In this document: positions 8,502 through 18,414 of the stretch, piece after piece
How the letters are laid out: each line of letters begins with the position of its first letter
How positions within the stretch are numbered: position 1 is the first letter of the stretch
Source of the DNA: an uncultured Burkholderiales bacterium
Lineage (GTDB): Bacteria > Pseudomonadota > Gammaproteobacteria > Burkholderiales > Burkholderiaceae_C
Length of the DNA stretch: 35,288 nt
Assembly (NCBI GenBank): GCA_903838355.1
Contig: CAILYC010000060.1
Location: 1 to 35,288 of the forward strand
Direction of reading: 5' to 3'
Translations under genes and position numbers: made by a program
The notes under the pieces: model-generated
The model's database searches: none
Told to the model about the DNA's origin: nothing
What the model saw: the letters and a program-made list of their open reading frames with translations, nothing else

Positions 8502-9703
8502 ATCAAACTCTCTAGGATGGAATTAATTTCTACGGGATTGAGTAAACGCTCGGCGATGAGTTCGCCAGCTTTCACATGGGCAGTGCCCAGTAAATTGTTG
8601 GGTGGGGATTGGGTGTAAACCGCCACTTTGGGGTTGTCAGGCCAGGGTCCCCGTCGCCTGAGTCCCGACAAAAAACGACCGGCTTCATCATCGTCCAAAT
8701 AAATGGGGGCGTGTCCTTGGAGCAAATGGTCTATGGGGCGCAGCGTTTGCGTCTTTTCATCGTCACCCATCCCCTCAAGCTGCGCAATGCTGGTGCAAAG
8801 TTCTTGCCCAAAGCTTCCCGTTTGAACGCGACGAAGGCTCAGCAAATAAGCGCCACATCCCAAAGCCTCACCCAAGTCTTGCGCCAAGGTGCGAATGTAA
8901 GTGCCTTTGGAGCAGTGCACTTTGATGCCGATAAGACGCGTACCGGCTTTGAAAAAATGAGTCTCTATCGACCCAACGCCAGCCTCGGTCTGAGCGTAGT
9001 GCTCAGCCAAGGTCGGATCAAAGCCCAAAAGCTCAGCACGGGAGGTGATTTCGCACAAACTCAAATCAAACACTTCAACCGTGCGGCTGGTGCGCTCCAA
9101 GGTGATCCCCTCTCGGGCATATTCATAAAGTGCTCGACCATTGACCTTCAAGGCGCTGTGCATCGGAGGAGTTTGTTCAACGGCGCCGCTGAAGCGCCTG
9201 GCCAAGTCTTGAAGGGCTGCCTCACGCAAATCCAAGTCAGCGCAGGCGCCACCCTCGGAGAAGGGACCTTCGCAGTCACCCGTTGAGCTGCGTTCACCCA
9301 ACCTCGCCACCGCCCAATAACGCTTGTTGGCGTCCAAATGCAGTTGGCTGAATTTGGTGGCAGCGCCCAAGCAAATGGGCAAGACGCCACTGGCCAAGGG
9401 GTCCAAGGTGCCGGTGTGTCCGGCTTTTTCTGCTTGAAAGAGCCATTTGACCTTTTGCAAGGCCTGGTTGCTCGACAGACCCAGGGGCTTGTCCAACAAG
9501 AACACGCCGTGAACGGGACGACGGGCTGGCCCTTTGTACTGCGTCTTTTTGACCTTGGGTCTGGGCTTGAGGTTGGTCGAGATCAGAGAGCTGGTCAATT
9601 CAGGCGTTCGAATGGATATGCAAGACAGCGCCCTCTCACCCGCCAGACCCGGCTCAAGTGCATCGGTGGGAAGATTGCTCTCTGTACTCATCAATTCAGT
9701 CAT
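8498..9703 (-). CDS. truB: tRNA pseudouridine(55) synthase TruB
   Basis: TruB converts U55 in the T-loop of tRNAs to pseudouridine and acts as a tRNA chaperone. The catalytic motif [12 protein letters not shown] places the nucleophile at Asp101, and SKGTYIRTL (265-273) is the second conserved block. At 401 aa it is longer than the E. coli enzyme (314). About 50 extra N-terminal residues, basic near [17 protein letters not shown], precede the fold, and a segment near 220-250 looks like an insertion. The start is uncertain: ATG 9703 overlaps rbfA by 8 bases, while ATG 9691 does not overlap. Neither has a strong ribosome binding site. The stop overlaps typA. Confidence 0.95.
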   Translation of the reverse strand: MTELMSTESNLPTDALEPGLAGERALSCISIRTPELTSSLISTNLKPRPKVKKTQYKGPARRPVHGVFLLDKPLGLSSNQALQKVKWLFQAEKAGHTGTLDPLASGVLPICLGAATKFSQLHLDANKRYWAVARLGERSSTGDCEGPFSEGGACADLDLREAALQDLARRFSGAVEQTPPMHSALKVNGRALYEYAREGITLERTSRTVEVFDLSLCEITSRAELLGFDPTLAEHYAQTEAGVGSIETHFFKAGTRLIGIKVHCSKGTYIRTLAQDLGEALGCGAYLLSLRRVQTGSFGQELCTSIAQLEGMGDDEKTQTLRPIDHLLQGHAPIYLDDDEAGRFLSGLRRRGPWPDNPKVAVYTQSPPNNLLGTAHVKAGELIAERLLNPVEINSILESLI

Positions 9704-10064
9704 CTTTGGCTTTGGTGGCCAAAGCTTGGTTGATCAAGACGTTCAAATCGGCGGCTTTTTGCAGTGTCGCGTCATAGACAAAATGCAGCGTCGGCACGGT
9801 GTGGATTTGCAGGCGTTTGAACAGCCCATTGCGCAAAAAACCCGCCGCTTGATTGAGCCCCTCGGCCGCAAGCGCGGGGTCTGAGGCCAGGGTGCTGAAA
9901 AACACTTTGGCATGGGCATAGTCAGGGGTCACCTCCACGCCTTGGAGCGTCACCATGCCGACCCTGGGGTCCTTGAGCTCACGCGCAATGAGCTCGGCCA
10001 AATCGCGCTGGATTTGGTCCGCCACTTTAAAGCCGCGGTGGGAGGAAGAAGGTGATTTACGCAT
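9696..10064 (-). CDS. rbfA: 30S ribosome-binding factor RbfA
   Basis: The protein is 122 aa, typical. RbfA binds the immature 30S subunit and promotes late 16S rRNA maturation, and it matters most in the cold. Family features are [20 protein letters not shown] at the N-terminus, [20 protein letters not shown] in the KH-like core and [20 protein letters not shown] with the kinked helix. The C-terminus ends KAKDD. The ATG at 10064 has no clear Shine-Dalgarno sequence (upstream bases are TTATTTTGC). The 276-base gap to infB is unusually wide for this operon and may hold an extra promoter. Confidence 0.95.
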   Translation of the reverse strand: MRKSPSSSHRGFKVADQIQRDLAELIARELKDPRVGMVTLQGVEVTPDYAHAKVFFSTLASDPALAAEGLNQAAGFLRNGLFKRLQIHTVPTLHFVYDATLQKAADLNVLINQALATKAKDD

Positions 10065-10340
10065 GCAAAATAAAAGTCAACCGTTAACCAATATAAAAAT
10101 TCAATGTTCGCTCGCCTGTGGCAAGTCACCCATCCTACAGACTTGAATCACAACTTGTGTGACAAAGCAGTGACGGCAAATCGGATCCCCGCCCGCCTCA
10201 AAGCGAGGCGATCAGGGTGGTTATGAGTCGAGGGTGGTGGCAGACCCCGCACCGAGGTTTGGGGACACCTGAACCCAGACTCAAGTCGCGCTGACTCCAC
10301 CTTTGAGGCAAACGTCCAAGTCTTGGGGGTATATGCTCGA
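10065..10340. other. infB-rbfA spacer, no gene seen
   Basis: No coding frame on either strand is convincing. A short stem (CGCCTC at 10194-10199, complement 10205-10210) lies mid-gap but lacks a T tract on the minus strand, so I do not call it a terminator. AT-rich sequence near 10085-10115 could hold a minus-strand promoter for rbfA, but no clear -35/-10 pair is visible. Confidence 0.5.
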
Positions 10341-13300
10341 TCACGTCAATGTGCGTGCCACCTCTTTGATCTCAAAGAACTCCAATTGATCGCCCTCTTC
10401 AATGTCGTTGTAGCCCTTGATATTCAAGCCGCACTCAAAGCTTTCTTTGACTTCGCGCGCGTCGTCTTTGAATCTCTTTAAGCTCTCGAGCTCACCGGTG
10501 AAGATCACCACATTGTTTCTGAGAAGTCGCAATTGAGCTGAACGGCGCACAACACCTTGCGTGACCATACAACCGGCAATCGAGCCAATTTTGCTGACCC
10601 TGAAGACTTGTCGAATCTCGGCCGTGCCGATGACTTCCTCTTTCTTGTCTGGGGTCAACATGCCCGACATGGCTGACTTCAGCTCGTCGACGGCGTCATA
10701 AATAATTTGATAGTAGCGAATCTCAACACCGTTGTTTTCAGCGAGTTTTCTCGCTCCCGCATCGGCGCGGGTGTTGAATCCAATGATCACCGCTTTGGAG
10801 GCAATGGCCAAGTTCACATCGCTCTCGCTGATGCCACCCACAGCCGTGTAGACCATCTGGATCTTGACCTCTTCGGTCGAGAGCTTGAGCAGTGACGTGG
10901 CCAAGGCCTCTTGCGAGCCTTGCACATCGGCCTTGATGATGATGGGCAGCATCTTGGTCTCGCCTAGGGCGATATCGCTGAACATGTTCTCGAGCTTGGA
11001 GGCTTGTTGCTTGGCCAGTTTGGTGTTGCGGAATTTTCCGGCCCGGTAGGTGGCAATCTCACGCGCACGACGCTCGTCGGCCATCACCATGAACTCGTCA
11101 CCGGCTTGCGGCACTTCGGTCAAGCCTTGGATCTCAACTGGGATGGAAGGACCGGCCGACTTGATGGCTTTGCCGTTCTCGTCGAGCATGGCGCGTACGC
11201 GACCAAATGTTTGGCCCGCGAGCACCACGTCGCCAACATTCAAGGTCCCTGATTGCACCAAGATGGTGGCCACAGGACCACGGCCTTTGTCGAGTTTGGC
11301 CTCGATCACCAGGCCCTTGGCCATGGCGTCTACAGGCGCTTTCAATTCCAGCACCTCGGCTTGCAAGAGGACTTGCTCCAAGAGCTCATCCACGCCTTGG
11401 CCGGTTTTGGCCGATACGGCAATGAAGGGTGACTCGCCACCGAACTCCTCGGGGACCACCTCCTCGGCGACAAGCTCACCTTTGACCCGATCAGGGTTGG
11501 CGTCGGGTTTGTCGATTTTGTTCATGGCCACCACGATGGGCACACCAGCCGCCTTGGCGTGCTTGATGGCTTCACGCGTTTGGGGCATGACACCGTCGTC
11601 AGCGGCCACCACCAAGATCACAATGTCGGTGGCTTTGGCGCCGCGGGCTCGCATGGCCGTGAAGGCCTCGTGACCTGGAGTGTCCAAAAAGGAAATCATG
11701 CCACGAGACGTCTCGACGTGATAGGCACCAATGTGCTGGGTAATGCCACCCGCTTCACCTGAGGCCACCTTGGCGCGTCGGATGTAGTCGAGCAAGGAGG
11801 TTTTGCCGTGGTCGACGTGACCCATGACCGTGACCACAGGTGCACGAGACAAAGACGGCGCCGATGTTGCAGAGTTCTCCTCTTCGGTGAAGGCTTCTGG
11901 ATCGTCCAAGGCCGCAATGATGGCTTTGTGTCCCATCTCTTCGACCACAATCATGGCCGTGTCTTGGTCAAGCGGCTGGTTGATGGTGACCATTTGGCCG
12001 AGTTTCATCAAGTGCTTGATCACCTCAGAGGCTTTGACGGCCATTTTGTGGGCCAATTCGGCCACAGTGATCGTTTCGGGGACGTGGACTTCAAAGACGC
12101 GGGCTTCCACAGGCGCCTGAGGGGCGTGATGGTCGTCGCGATCGCGCTCACGTCGGCCGCGGGGGCCGCCACGCCAGCTGTTGCGACCCGAACCCGCAGA
12201 GGTGTCGCCACGGGTTTTGATCTCTTTCTTTTTTGCTTGCTCGTCGGCCCAGCTCGAAGACAATTTCGCGCTCTTGACCTCTTTGCCGTCTTTGCTCACC
12301 GTGGTGGCGGCAGGCTTGGTGGCGGTGGTGTTGGCACCTGGTGGCGGCTTGTGCAAAGTGCCTTTGATGGCTCCCTTGGCATCGAGCTTGCCCGGCTCAG
12401 TCTTTTTGGCGACCACGGGTGGCGCGGGAGGAGGTGCGACCTTTTTGGGGGCATTCATCATTTGACGAATGGCCTCGGCTTCGTTGAGGGCCACGCGTCT
12501 GCGGTTCTCCAAGTCCTTTGCACGTGCGGTCTCTTCTTCTGCCACGGCCTTGGATAGGGCCAATTTCGCTTCAAGTTCAGCGCGCGCAGCGCGTGCGGCC
12601 ACAGCAGCTTCAGACTGGTCGCTGGCGTCAAGCACGTCGGCACCGAGTTCAGGGTGAGGCTCAACAGAAGGCACGGGTGCACTGGGGGTGGACGCGGCAC
12701 GTTTTGAGTTGGCGTCACTGGGCGCTTTTGAGCGCACCAATGCATCCAAGGACGCCAAGGAGGCGGGGCTCAAGGACTCATCAGATGGGGGCTGGGCTGC
12801 CGAGTCAGAAGACGTGGGTGTCGCATTGCCTTCAGGTGAGGCTTGGGACTTTGCGTCCTTTAATGCAGCGGCAGCGGCAGCGGCATTGGCCGCATCGAAA
12901 GCATCCTTGGCCTGTTGCGACTGGTCTTGCAATCGGCTCTTGGCTTTGGCCAAATCTTGGGCCTCTTGCGCTTGGCGCAATCTTCTTTTTTCCGCCAACT
13001 CTTCTTCTTGTCGGCGAATGAATTCGGCTTGGCGACGAGCCTCTTCTTCGCGGCGGGCCAACTCGGCTTGGTCGAGTATGGGTGCGGCCGCGGGCGTGGG
13101 CAGTACTGCAGGGCTTGGGGCAAGCTCTGGGCTCTCGCCGCCTTGGATGAAGGTGCGTTTTTTGCGCACTTCAACTTGAATGGTGCGAGCCTTGCCACTC
13201 GAGTCGGCTTGCTTGATCTCGGTGGTGGATTTTTTCACCAGCGTGATTTTTTTACGCTCGGCAGGCGCCGCACTCAGGCCATGCGAGGACTGTAAAAAAG

Positions 13301-13442
13301 TCAACAGTTTTTGTTTATCCGTGTCTGTGAGCTCATCTTCAGGCGCGGACTTGGTCACTCCTGCTGAACGCAATTGATCGAGCAAGATGGGGGTGGTTTT
13401 TTTGAGTTCTTTGGCAAACTCGGCAACGGTCGTACTGGTCAT
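10341..13442 (-). CDS. infB: Translation initiation factor IF-2
   Basis: The protein is 1,033 aa, longer than E. coli IF2 (890) but usual for Burkholderiales. IF2 brings initiator fMet-tRNA to the 30S subunit and drives subunit joining with GTP hydrolysis. An IF2_N domain opens the protein ([19 protein letters not shown]). A long Ala/Lys/Glu/Pro-rich linker with a coiled-coil ([20 protein letters not shown]) follows, then a second IF2_N-like domain just before the G domain. The G domain carries GHVDHGKT (541-548), DTPGH (587-591) and NKID (641-644). Domains II-III and the fMet-tRNA-binding C-terminus follow. The ATG at 13442 has AGGAA upstream and lies 24 bases after nusA. Internal starts making shorter isoforms, as in E. 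coli, are possible but not visible. Confidence 0.98.
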   Translation of the reverse strand: MTSTTVAEFAKELKKTTPILLDQLRSAGVTKSAPEDELTDTDKQKLLTFLQSSHGLSAAPAERKKITLVKKSTTEIKQADSSGKARTIQVEVRKKRTFIQGGESPELAPSPAVLPTPAAAPILDQAELARREEEARRQAEFIRRQEEELAEKRRLRQAQEAQDLAKAKSRLQDQSQQAKDAFDAANAAAAAAALKDAKSQASPEGNATPTSSDSAAQPPSDESLSPASLASLDALVRSKAPSDANSKRAASTPSAPVPSVEPHPELGADVLDASDQSEAAVAARAARAELEAKLALSKAVAEEETARAKDLENRRRVALNEAEAIRQMMNAPKKVAPPPAPPVVAKKTEPGKLDAKGAIKGTLHKPPPGANTTATKPAATTVSKDGKEVKSAKLSSSWADEQAKKKEIKTRGDTSAGSGRNSWRGGPRGRRERDRDDHHAPQAPVEARVFEVHVPETITVAELAHKMAVKASEVIKHLMKLGQMVTINQPLDQDTAMIVVEEMGHKAIIAALDDPEAFTEEENSATSAPSLSRAPVVTVMGHVDHGKTSLLDYIRRAKVASGEAGGITQHIGAYHVETSRGMISFLDTPGHEAFTAMRARGAKATDIVILVVAADDGVMPQTREAIKHAKAAGVPIVVAMNKIDKPDANPDRVKGELVAEEVVPEEFGGESPFIAVSAKTGQGVDELLEQVLLQAEVLELKAPVDAMAKGLVIEAKLDKGRGPVATILVQSGTLNVGDVVLAGQTFGRVRAMLDENGKAIKSAGPSIPVEIQGLTEVPQAGDEFMVMADERRAREIATYRAGKFRNTKLAKQQASKLENMFSDIALGETKMLPIIIKADVQGSQEALATSLLKLSTEEVKIQMVYTAVGGISESDVNLAIASKAVIIGFNTRADAGARKLAENNGVEIRYYQIIYDAVDELKSAMSGMLTPDKKEEVIGTAEIRQVFRVSKIGSIAGCMVTQGVVRRSAQLRLLRNNVVIFTGELESLKRFKDDAREVKESFECGLNIKGYNDIEEGDQLEFFEIKEVARTLT

Positions 13443-13466
13443 CTGTGGTGTTCCTATTCATGACCG

Positions 13467-14951
13467 TCACTCTTGACCCGCGAACCAGTGTTCGCGAGCT
13501 TTAAGGATCAGCACTTTTGCCTCTTCTTGGGTTTGTCCGGTGATGTCCACCAACTCGTCGACGGCGAGATCCGCCAAATCGTCGAGCGTGTGGACACCGT
13601 TTTGAGCCAATTGGGCGATCAACTCAGAGGTGAGTCCTTCAAGATCCCGAAGGTCTTGAGAGACGTCTTGAACACTTTCTTCTTTCACGATTTCCATGGT
13701 GAGAAGGGCATCTTTGGCACGGGCACGAAGTTCATTGACCGTGTCTTCGTCAAAGCTCTCGATTTCGAGCATCTCTTGAATGGGCACATAGGCGACTTCT
13801 TCCAAGCTGGAGAAACCCTCATCAATCAAGATATCGGCAATCTCTTGATCGACGTCGAGTTTTTCCATGAAGAGCTCTCGGATACCGCCGGTTTCATTGG
13901 CCAATTTCTCTGCCGACTCGGCCGCATCCATGATGTTGATCTTCCAGCCCGTGAGGTCGGAGGCCAAACGCACGTTTTGACCGCCTCGGCCAATGGCAAT
14001 GGCCAAATTTTCCTCGTCCACCACCACATCCATGGCATGCTTTTCTTCATCGACCACGATGGAGCTCACGTTGGCTGGGGCCAAGGCGCCAATCACAAAC
14101 TGGGCGGGATCCTCGCTCCAGAGAACAATGTCCACACGCTCACCAGCGAGTTCATTGGTGACTGCGTTCACCCGTGTGCCGCGCACGCCCACACAAGTAC
14201 CAATGGGATCGACGCGCTTGTCGTGGGAGATCACAGCAATCTTGGCACGTGAGCCCGGGTCTCGGGCGCAGGATTTGATTTCAAGCAGACCTTGCTCAAC
14301 CTCGGGAACTTCTTGCTTGAAGAGCTCAACCATGAACTCTGGGGCCGAACGAGACAAAATAATCGGAGCGCCCCGCAAGGTGGTGTCCACATCCATGATC
14401 ATGGCGCGAACTCGGTCGCCGTTTCTCAAGTTTTCTTTGGGGATCATCTCTGAGCGTCTTAATCGCCCCTCGACACGACCGCTCTCGACAATCATGTCGC
14501 CCTTGTCCATGCGTTTGACGGTGCCCACGAAGATCTTTTCACCTCGTGACATGAAGTCTTGCAAAAGCATTTCACGCTCGGCATCGCGAATTTTTTGCAA
14601 AATGACCTGTTTGGCTGCCATTGCACCAATGCGACCAATTGGCAAGGACTCGATGAGCTCCTCGATGTATTCACCCTCTTCAACGTCGGCCAAACGGTCG
14701 CGAGCGTCCATCAAGAGTTCTTCTGCCTCGGGGTTTTGCAGTCCAGCCTCGTCAGGGACCACCAACCAGCGGCGAAAGGTTTCATAGTCGCCAGAGTCTC
14801 TGTCCATGGCGACGCGGATATCCACATCGCCTTGATAGAGTTTCTTGGTGGCTTGCGCCAAGGCCGACTCAACGGCGCCAAAGACCACATCTCGCTCGAC
14901 ATTTTTCTCTCGCGAGATCGCTTCTACCAGCATCAACATTTCGCGGTTCAT
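13467..14951 (-). CDS. nusA: Transcription termination/antitermination factor NusA
   Basis: The protein is 494 aa, the usual proteobacterial size. NusA binds RNA polymerase and modulates pausing, intrinsic termination and antitermination. The order is an N-terminal polymerase-binding domain ([18 protein letters not shown]), an S1 domain near 135-200 ([20 protein letters not shown]), two KH domains with [19 protein letters not shown] and [18 protein letters not shown], and two C-terminal acidic repeats (about 360-490) of helix-hairpin-helix type. GGAG lies upstream of the ATG at 14951, overlapping the end of rimP. In E. coli NusA autoregulates its operon; the terminator hairpin in the leader here (15695-15726) would allow the same. 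Confidence 0.98.
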   Translation of the reverse strand: MNREMLMLVEAISREKNVERDVVFGAVESALAQATKKLYQGDVDIRVAMDRDSGDYETFRRWLVVPDEAGLQNPEAEELLMDARDRLADVEEGEYIEELIESLPIGRIGAMAAKQVILQKIRDAEREMLLQDFMSRGEKIFVGTVKRMDKGDMIVESGRVEGRLRRSEMIPKENLRNGDRVRAMIMDVDTTLRGAPIILSRSAPEFMVELFKQEVPEVEQGLLEIKSCARDPGSRAKIAVISHDKRVDPIGTCVGVRGTRVNAVTNELAGERVDIVLWSEDPAQFVIGALAPANVSSIVVDEEKHAMDVVVDEENLAIAIGRGGQNVRLASDLTGWKINIMDAAESAEKLANETGGIRELFMEKLDVDQEIADILIDEGFSSLEEVAYVPIQEMLEIESFDEDTVNELRARAKDALLTMEIVKEESVQDVSQDLRDLEGLTSELIAQLAQNGVHTLDDLADLAVDELVDITGQTQEEAKVLILKAREHWFAGQE

Positions 14952-14957
14952 GTTGCT

Positions 14958-15554
14958 CTACTCCTTCACTTGGGTCTGCAGTTTGGACTGACGTCCTTTG
15001 AAATCAACAATTGGGGCCAGACGAGCTTCTTTGATCTCGTCGAGCGTGAAACCCAGTGCGTGTAAGGCAGCAGGTTCGCGCTTTTTACTCACTCTTTGTC
15101 CGGGCTTGTCCTTGGGCTCATCGGCCCAAACGATTTGCCACGAACCGGGTGTCTCGGATTTCTCCAACACACCTCTGAATTTCTTTCTAAGACCGGAGAC
15201 CTGTCCCTGGGCTTGCGCACCCATGGCATGCTTCAAGGTCACATCAATGTCTTGACCGACAAAGCGCTCAAAATCTTTGGCCGTCTTGAGAGGTCGGTCG
15301 ATGCCGGGAGACGACACCTCCAAGCGAGAATAGGGCACATCATCGACTTCCAAGGCAAATTGAAGTTGCCGAGTCACGCGCTCACAGTCTTCAACCATCA
15401 CAAATTTTTCCGGCACTCCCGGCGTTGCGACTTCATCTGGCTGCCAAATCAAATCGATCGTCACGCGCAAAAGACCCCCGCCCGTTCTCTCGATTTCAAC
15501 GAGTTCGTAGCCCAGGCCTTTTACAATTTGTTCGATCGTCTCGTGCAGCACCAC
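14958..15554 (-). CDS. rimP: Ribosome maturation factor RimP
   Basis: The protein is 198 aa, slightly longer than E. coli RimP (150), with extra residues around a basic loop (PKDKPGQRVSKKREP). RimP assists 30S assembly, acting early on the S12 region. Family marks are GLGYELVEIERTGGGLLRVT at the N-terminus, CERVTRQLQFALEVDD, and YSRLEVSSPGIDRPLKTAKD. The start is GTG at 15554, or the adjacent GTG at 15551, with AAAGGGA about 12 bases upstream. It is the first gene of the operon, and its roughly 170-base leader contains an intrinsic terminator hairpin. Confidence 0.95.
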   Translation of the reverse strand: MVLHETIEQIVKGLGYELVEIERTGGGLLRVTIDLIWQPDEVATPGVPEKFVMVEDCERVTRQLQFALEVDDVPYSRLEVSSPGIDRPLKTAKDFERFVGQDIDVTLKHAMGAQAQGQVSGLRKKFRGVLEKSETPGSWQIVWADEPKDKPGQRVSKKREPAALHALGFTLDEIKEARLAPIVDFKGRQSKLQTQVKE

Positions 15555-15694
15555 AGCGCTTGAATCCCTTTTCTCGTCTCAGCACGCCCAGTGTTGAGTT
15601 GAACCTCAGCTTTGTATTTCATTCTTGCGACAGACAAGAAATAAAAACAAAACCCAAGCCCCCCCAAAAACCCTAAGCGAATAAAGCACAGACC

Positions 15695-15726
15695 AAAAAA
15701 AACGGGCGGTGAAAACCCGCCCGTTT
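15695..15726 (-). terminator. Strong intrinsic terminator in the rimP leader, putative attenuator
   Basis: A 10-bp stem (AAACGGGCGG at 15700-15709, complement at 15717-15726) with a 7-base loop is followed on the minus strand by eight T residues (15702-15695). No minus-strand gene lies upstream for it to terminate. It sits about 140 bases before the rimP start and just downstream of a possible -10 box. This fits a transcription attenuator in the operon leader. Premature terminators before rimP are known in other proteobacteria. Confidence 0.75.
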
Positions 15727-15741
15727 GGTCGTGAAGGCCGT

Positions 15742-15770
15742 ATTCTAACGGGTATTTGGCCCATAAGCGA
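15742..15770 (-). promoter_or_regulatory. Candidate promoter of the rimP operon
   Basis: The minus strand reads TAGAAT (15747-15742) as a possible -10 box, the same hexamer as in the tRNA-Ser promoter of this window. At a 17-base spacer the -35 position reads TCGCTT, a poor match. Transcription would begin about 10 bases upstream of the terminator stem, giving a very short attenuated RNA. The call rests mainly on the -10 and its position. Confidence 0.35.
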
Positions 15771-15994
15771 GCCCTTTGTTGTATAAATTACCCAAGCACC
15801 TGGATTGGAGCGCATGGGCCAAGAAGAAACACCCAGACCAGGACAAAGACACAGCCCAACTGAACTCTCCCCATGGCCCAAGCCTGGGAGCGCTAAAGGC
15901 TGATTGCTAGGGGTTCTCGGGCTCATTGGAGATCAAGGCCAAAGTCAATGCGTCGGTCTAAAGCAGTGGGGGCAAGCTTGGGGCATCCTCTGTC

Positions 15995-16189
15995 ATGGGC
16001 GGCAAAACCCTCGCTGTGGGTCTCTTGGCTGGCTCATCTGAGGCCATGCGACGTGCTCGAGCCGCAGAAGATCTAGCCATCAAGGCCAACACCAGTATCC
16101 TTGTGACACTGGATGGCTGTGATTTTGAATCAAAGGCAGAAGCGCTCATTCAATGGCATCAGCAGGAACAGCAGGAATCGAGTCGCTGA
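15995..16189 (+). CDS. Possible small protein, unrecognised
   Basis: A 64-aa frame (MGGKTLAVGLLAGSSEAMRR, ending QQEQQESSR) lies between the divergent rimP and liv operons. Its third-position base use resembles coding sequence of the window, and a helical, charged profile is plausible. There is no clear ribosome binding site and I recognise no family. The opposite strand also has an open frame over the same bases (15958-16149), which weakens the case. It could be a gene remnant. Confidence 0.22.
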   Translation: MGGKTLAVGLLAGSSEAMRRARAAEDLAIKANTSILVTLDGCDFESKAEALIQWHQQEQQESSR

Positions 16190-16549
16190 CTTAGAGTGTA
16201 CCGTTCACGTCCATGAGCTTGATCTCCGACCCGTGTCTTGATGGTTCATGAAGGAGCGACCTGCGGTATTACCCTCGATGGGTTTGAATTTCTCCCCAAA
16301 ACATCCGATAATCGCGCGTCTTGCTGTTTTTTATAAACCCCCTAAAAACCATTGGATTCAAGTTTTACAGCAAATGGTGAGCAAAATGCGACCCAGGTTT
16401 TGAAGGGATCATGGGTGAAGGGGCGCAGACATGGGCGTCAGTGGGCGAACAAGTGACAGGCCAATGCGCAAGCAGACCTTGACCCAATGGCCATCATCAT
16501 CGGAACGCTCCCCATTGAGCCCAACATCCAAGAGACAAAACGTCCATCA
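16190..16549. other. Upstream region of the liv operon
   Basis: No gene is supported here. A frame is open from 16487 in phase with livH, but that stretch does not resemble the family. The livH promoter should lie here. TATAAA at 16332-16337 is a possible -10 box but has no acceptable -35 partner. I see no riboswitch-like structure. Confidence 0.4.
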
Positions 16550-17425
16550 ATGAGTGATTTTTTACAACTTTTATTCAGCGGCCTGGCCACCGGCAGCATC
16601 TACGCCATGGCGGCTCTGGGCTTTACCTTGTTGTGGCAAGCGTCGGGCACCATCAACTTTGCCCAGGGCGAATTTGTCATGCTACCAGCCTTCATGATGC
16701 TCATCATGATGGAGCAAGGCCTCTCATTGCCGCTGGCCTTTGCCCTCAGTTTGGTCCTCAGTGTCTTCCTTTTGGGATGGGCCTTCAAACGTGGCCTGGT
16801 CGACCCCCTCTTTAAGTTTGGCATGATGCCCATAGTGGTGGCCACCATTGGTTTGTCCATTGCCATGCGCAACGCTGTTCGGGTTTTTTACAGCGCTTCC
16901 CCCCAGCCTTTTCCCAATGTCTTTCCCGACACCTTGTATCATTTTGGCGAGTTGACCCTCTCGGCCACAGATGTCGGCACATTTTGCATGGCGATGATCT
17001 TGGTTTTGGTCACCCAAGCCTTTTTAACCCGCAGCGTCACCGGACGCGCCATGCAAGCGGTTGCCCAAAACAGCGAAAGCGCGAGTGTCCTCGGGATCAA
17101 CGTCAAGCGCATGATTTTTTACACCTTTGCCATCAACGCTTTGTTGGCATGCGCTGCTGCCCTTTTGGTAACGCCAACCTATTTGGCCAAGTTTGACATG
17201 GGCGCGTCGCTGGGCAATAAAGCGTTTTTTGCCGCCATCATTGGTGGCTTTAACAACTCTCGAGGTGCTTTGCTTGGCGGTCTGATCGTGGGGGTGAGCG
17301 AGAATTTGGCCGCCGCCTACATCTCGCCAGCCTACAAAGACGCGGTGGCCTTGGTGGTCTTCATGGCCGTGATTCTCTTCAAGCCCCAGGGCTTGTTGGG
17401 TCAAAAAGTGGAGCGCAAAGTATGA
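16550..17425 (+). CDS. livH: Branched-chain amino acid ABC transporter permease, LivH type
   Basis: The protein is 291 aa from the ATG at 16550 (MSDFLQLLFSGLATGSIYAM), the standard family N-terminus. The frame extends 21 residues further upstream with no family resemblance. It is an inner-membrane permease with about eight hydrophobic segments and forms the channel with LivM. Family marks are AALGFTLLWQASGTINFAQGEF near the start and the cytoplasmic loop TGRAMQAVAQNSESASVLGINV that contacts the ATPases. The stop overlaps livM by ATGA. Related systems carry Leu/Ile/Val, short-chain amides, urea or aromatic acids, so the substrate cannot be told from sequence. Confidence 0.92.
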   Translation: MSDFLQLLFSGLATGSIYAMAALGFTLLWQASGTINFAQGEFVMLPAFMMLIMMEQGLSLPLAFALSLVLSVFLLGWAFKRGLVDPLFKFGMMPIVVATIGLSIAMRNAVRVFYSASPQPFPNVFPDTLYHFGELTLSATDVGTFCMAMILVLVTQAFLTRSVTGRAMQAVAQNSESASVLGINVKRMIFYTFAINALLACAAALLVTPTYLAKFDMGASLGNKAFFAAIIGGFNNSRGALLGGLIVGVSENLAAAYISPAYKDAVALVVFMAVILFKPQGLLGQKVERKV

Positions 17426-18414
17426 CGCGCATCCATTGGTTACTGACAGCCCTCACAGTGCTGGCACTTGTCTTGATTCCTGCCCAGCTGAAAAACCACG
17501 GCATCTACTTGTTCACCTATTGGCTGCTCTATGTGATAGCCTGCATGGGGCTTAACCTCACCGTGGGCTATGCTGGACAAAAGTCGCTCGGGCACGCGGC
17601 CTTCTTGGGCCTTGGGGCCTACTGCATGGCCTTGATGCTCAAAGCGGGCTTGAGCTTTTGGCTCGGACTGCCGTGTGCGGCCATGCTCTGCTTTGTGCTC
17701 GGTTGGTTGCTCGGGTTTCCAGCGCTCAGGGTGCAAGCCATTTATTTGGCTTTTGCGACCCTGGGGTTCAATACCGCCATTTGGCTCACTTTGCGAAATG
17801 AAGAGTGGCTCACGGGTGGCACCTTTGGCATCAACAACATCGCCCGACCGGAACTCTTGGGTCTGAGCCTTCAGAACAATTTGAAGTACTACTATGTGGT
17901 TCTCTTTTTTGCATTGCTCCTGGCTTGGGTGCTGTGGGGCCTGTTGCGGTCGCCCTGGGGGCGGGCGTTTACCGCCTTGCGAGACAACCCCATCCGCGCT
18001 GAGAGTTTAGGGATCGATATCCAAGGCTATACCTTGCTCTCCTTTGCGATTGGGGCCAGCTACGCTGGCGTTGCAGGTGCCCTGATGGCGAGTTTGGTGC
18101 AATTCATTGACCCCGCCTCCTTCACCGTGGAGGCCTCCATCATGATGTATTTGATGGTGGTGGTGGGCGGACCGGGCTACTTTTTGGGCCCCATCCTGGG
18201 CGCTGCGGTTGGCGTCATCTTGCCCGAGTGGCTGCGCTTTGCACAGGCCTGGTACTTGATGATTTTTGGCGTGGCCGTGGTGATGTTGATGATTTGGCTG
18301 CCCGATGGCATGTTGAGCCTGCCCGGCGTTTTGGCGAAAAAACGCCAATCCAAGGAGGCCTCAAGAATCAGACAAGAGGCCGCAAGTCTCTTGGCAAGCG
18401 GAGAGCGCCGATGA
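17422..18414 (+). CDS. livM: Branched-chain amino acid ABC transporter permease, LivM type
   Basis: The protein is 330 aa and starts inside the ATGA overlap with livH. It is the second inner-membrane permease subunit. The diagnostic LNLTVGYAGQKSLGHAAFLG lies near residues 45-64, and the coupling loop FTALRDNPIRAESLGIDIQG near 190-210. About eight to ten membrane segments are present. The C-terminus after LPDGMLSLPGVL is a charged cytoplasmic tail (KKRQSKEASRIRQEAA). The stop overlaps livG by ATGA, so the four genes are translated as one coupled unit. Confidence 0.93.
   Translation: MTRIHWLLTALTVLALVLIPAQLKNHGIYLFTYWLLYVIACMGLNLTVGYAGQKSLGHAAFLGLGAYCMALMLKAGLSFWLGLPCAAMLCFVLGWLLGFPALRVQAIYLAFATLGFNTAIWLTLRNEEWLTGGTFGINNIARPELLGLSLQNNLKYYYVVLFFALLLAWVLWGLLRSPWGRAFTALRDNPIRAESLGIDIQGYTLLSFAIGASYAGVAGALMASLVQFIDPASFTVEASIMMYLMVVVGGPGYFLGPILGAAVGVILPEWLRFAQAWYLMIFGVAVVMLMIWLPDGMLSLPGVLAKKRQSKEASRIRQEAASLLASGERR

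Noticed and set aside
6684..9290. Long plus-strand open frames (e.g. 6684-7379, 7392-7877, 7899-8618, 8609-9286)
   Set aside because: They lie opposite typA and truB, which are unmistakable on the minus strand. Their proteins have no family features and are shadows of high-GC third codon positions.
10194..10210. CGCCTC/GAGGCG stem as infB terminator
   Set aside because: No T run on the minus strand after the stem, and termination here would cut off rbfA, truB and typA.
15606..15926. Minus-strand 106-aa frame in the rimP leader
   Set aside because: It runs straight through the terminator hairpin and T tract and the resulting protein looks random; the region is better read as a leader RNA.
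15958..16149. Minus-strand 63-aa frame opposite the small plus-strand frame
   Set aside because: Ser/Ala/Arg-rich composition, no ribosome binding site and no family resemblance; likely a shadow or non-coding.
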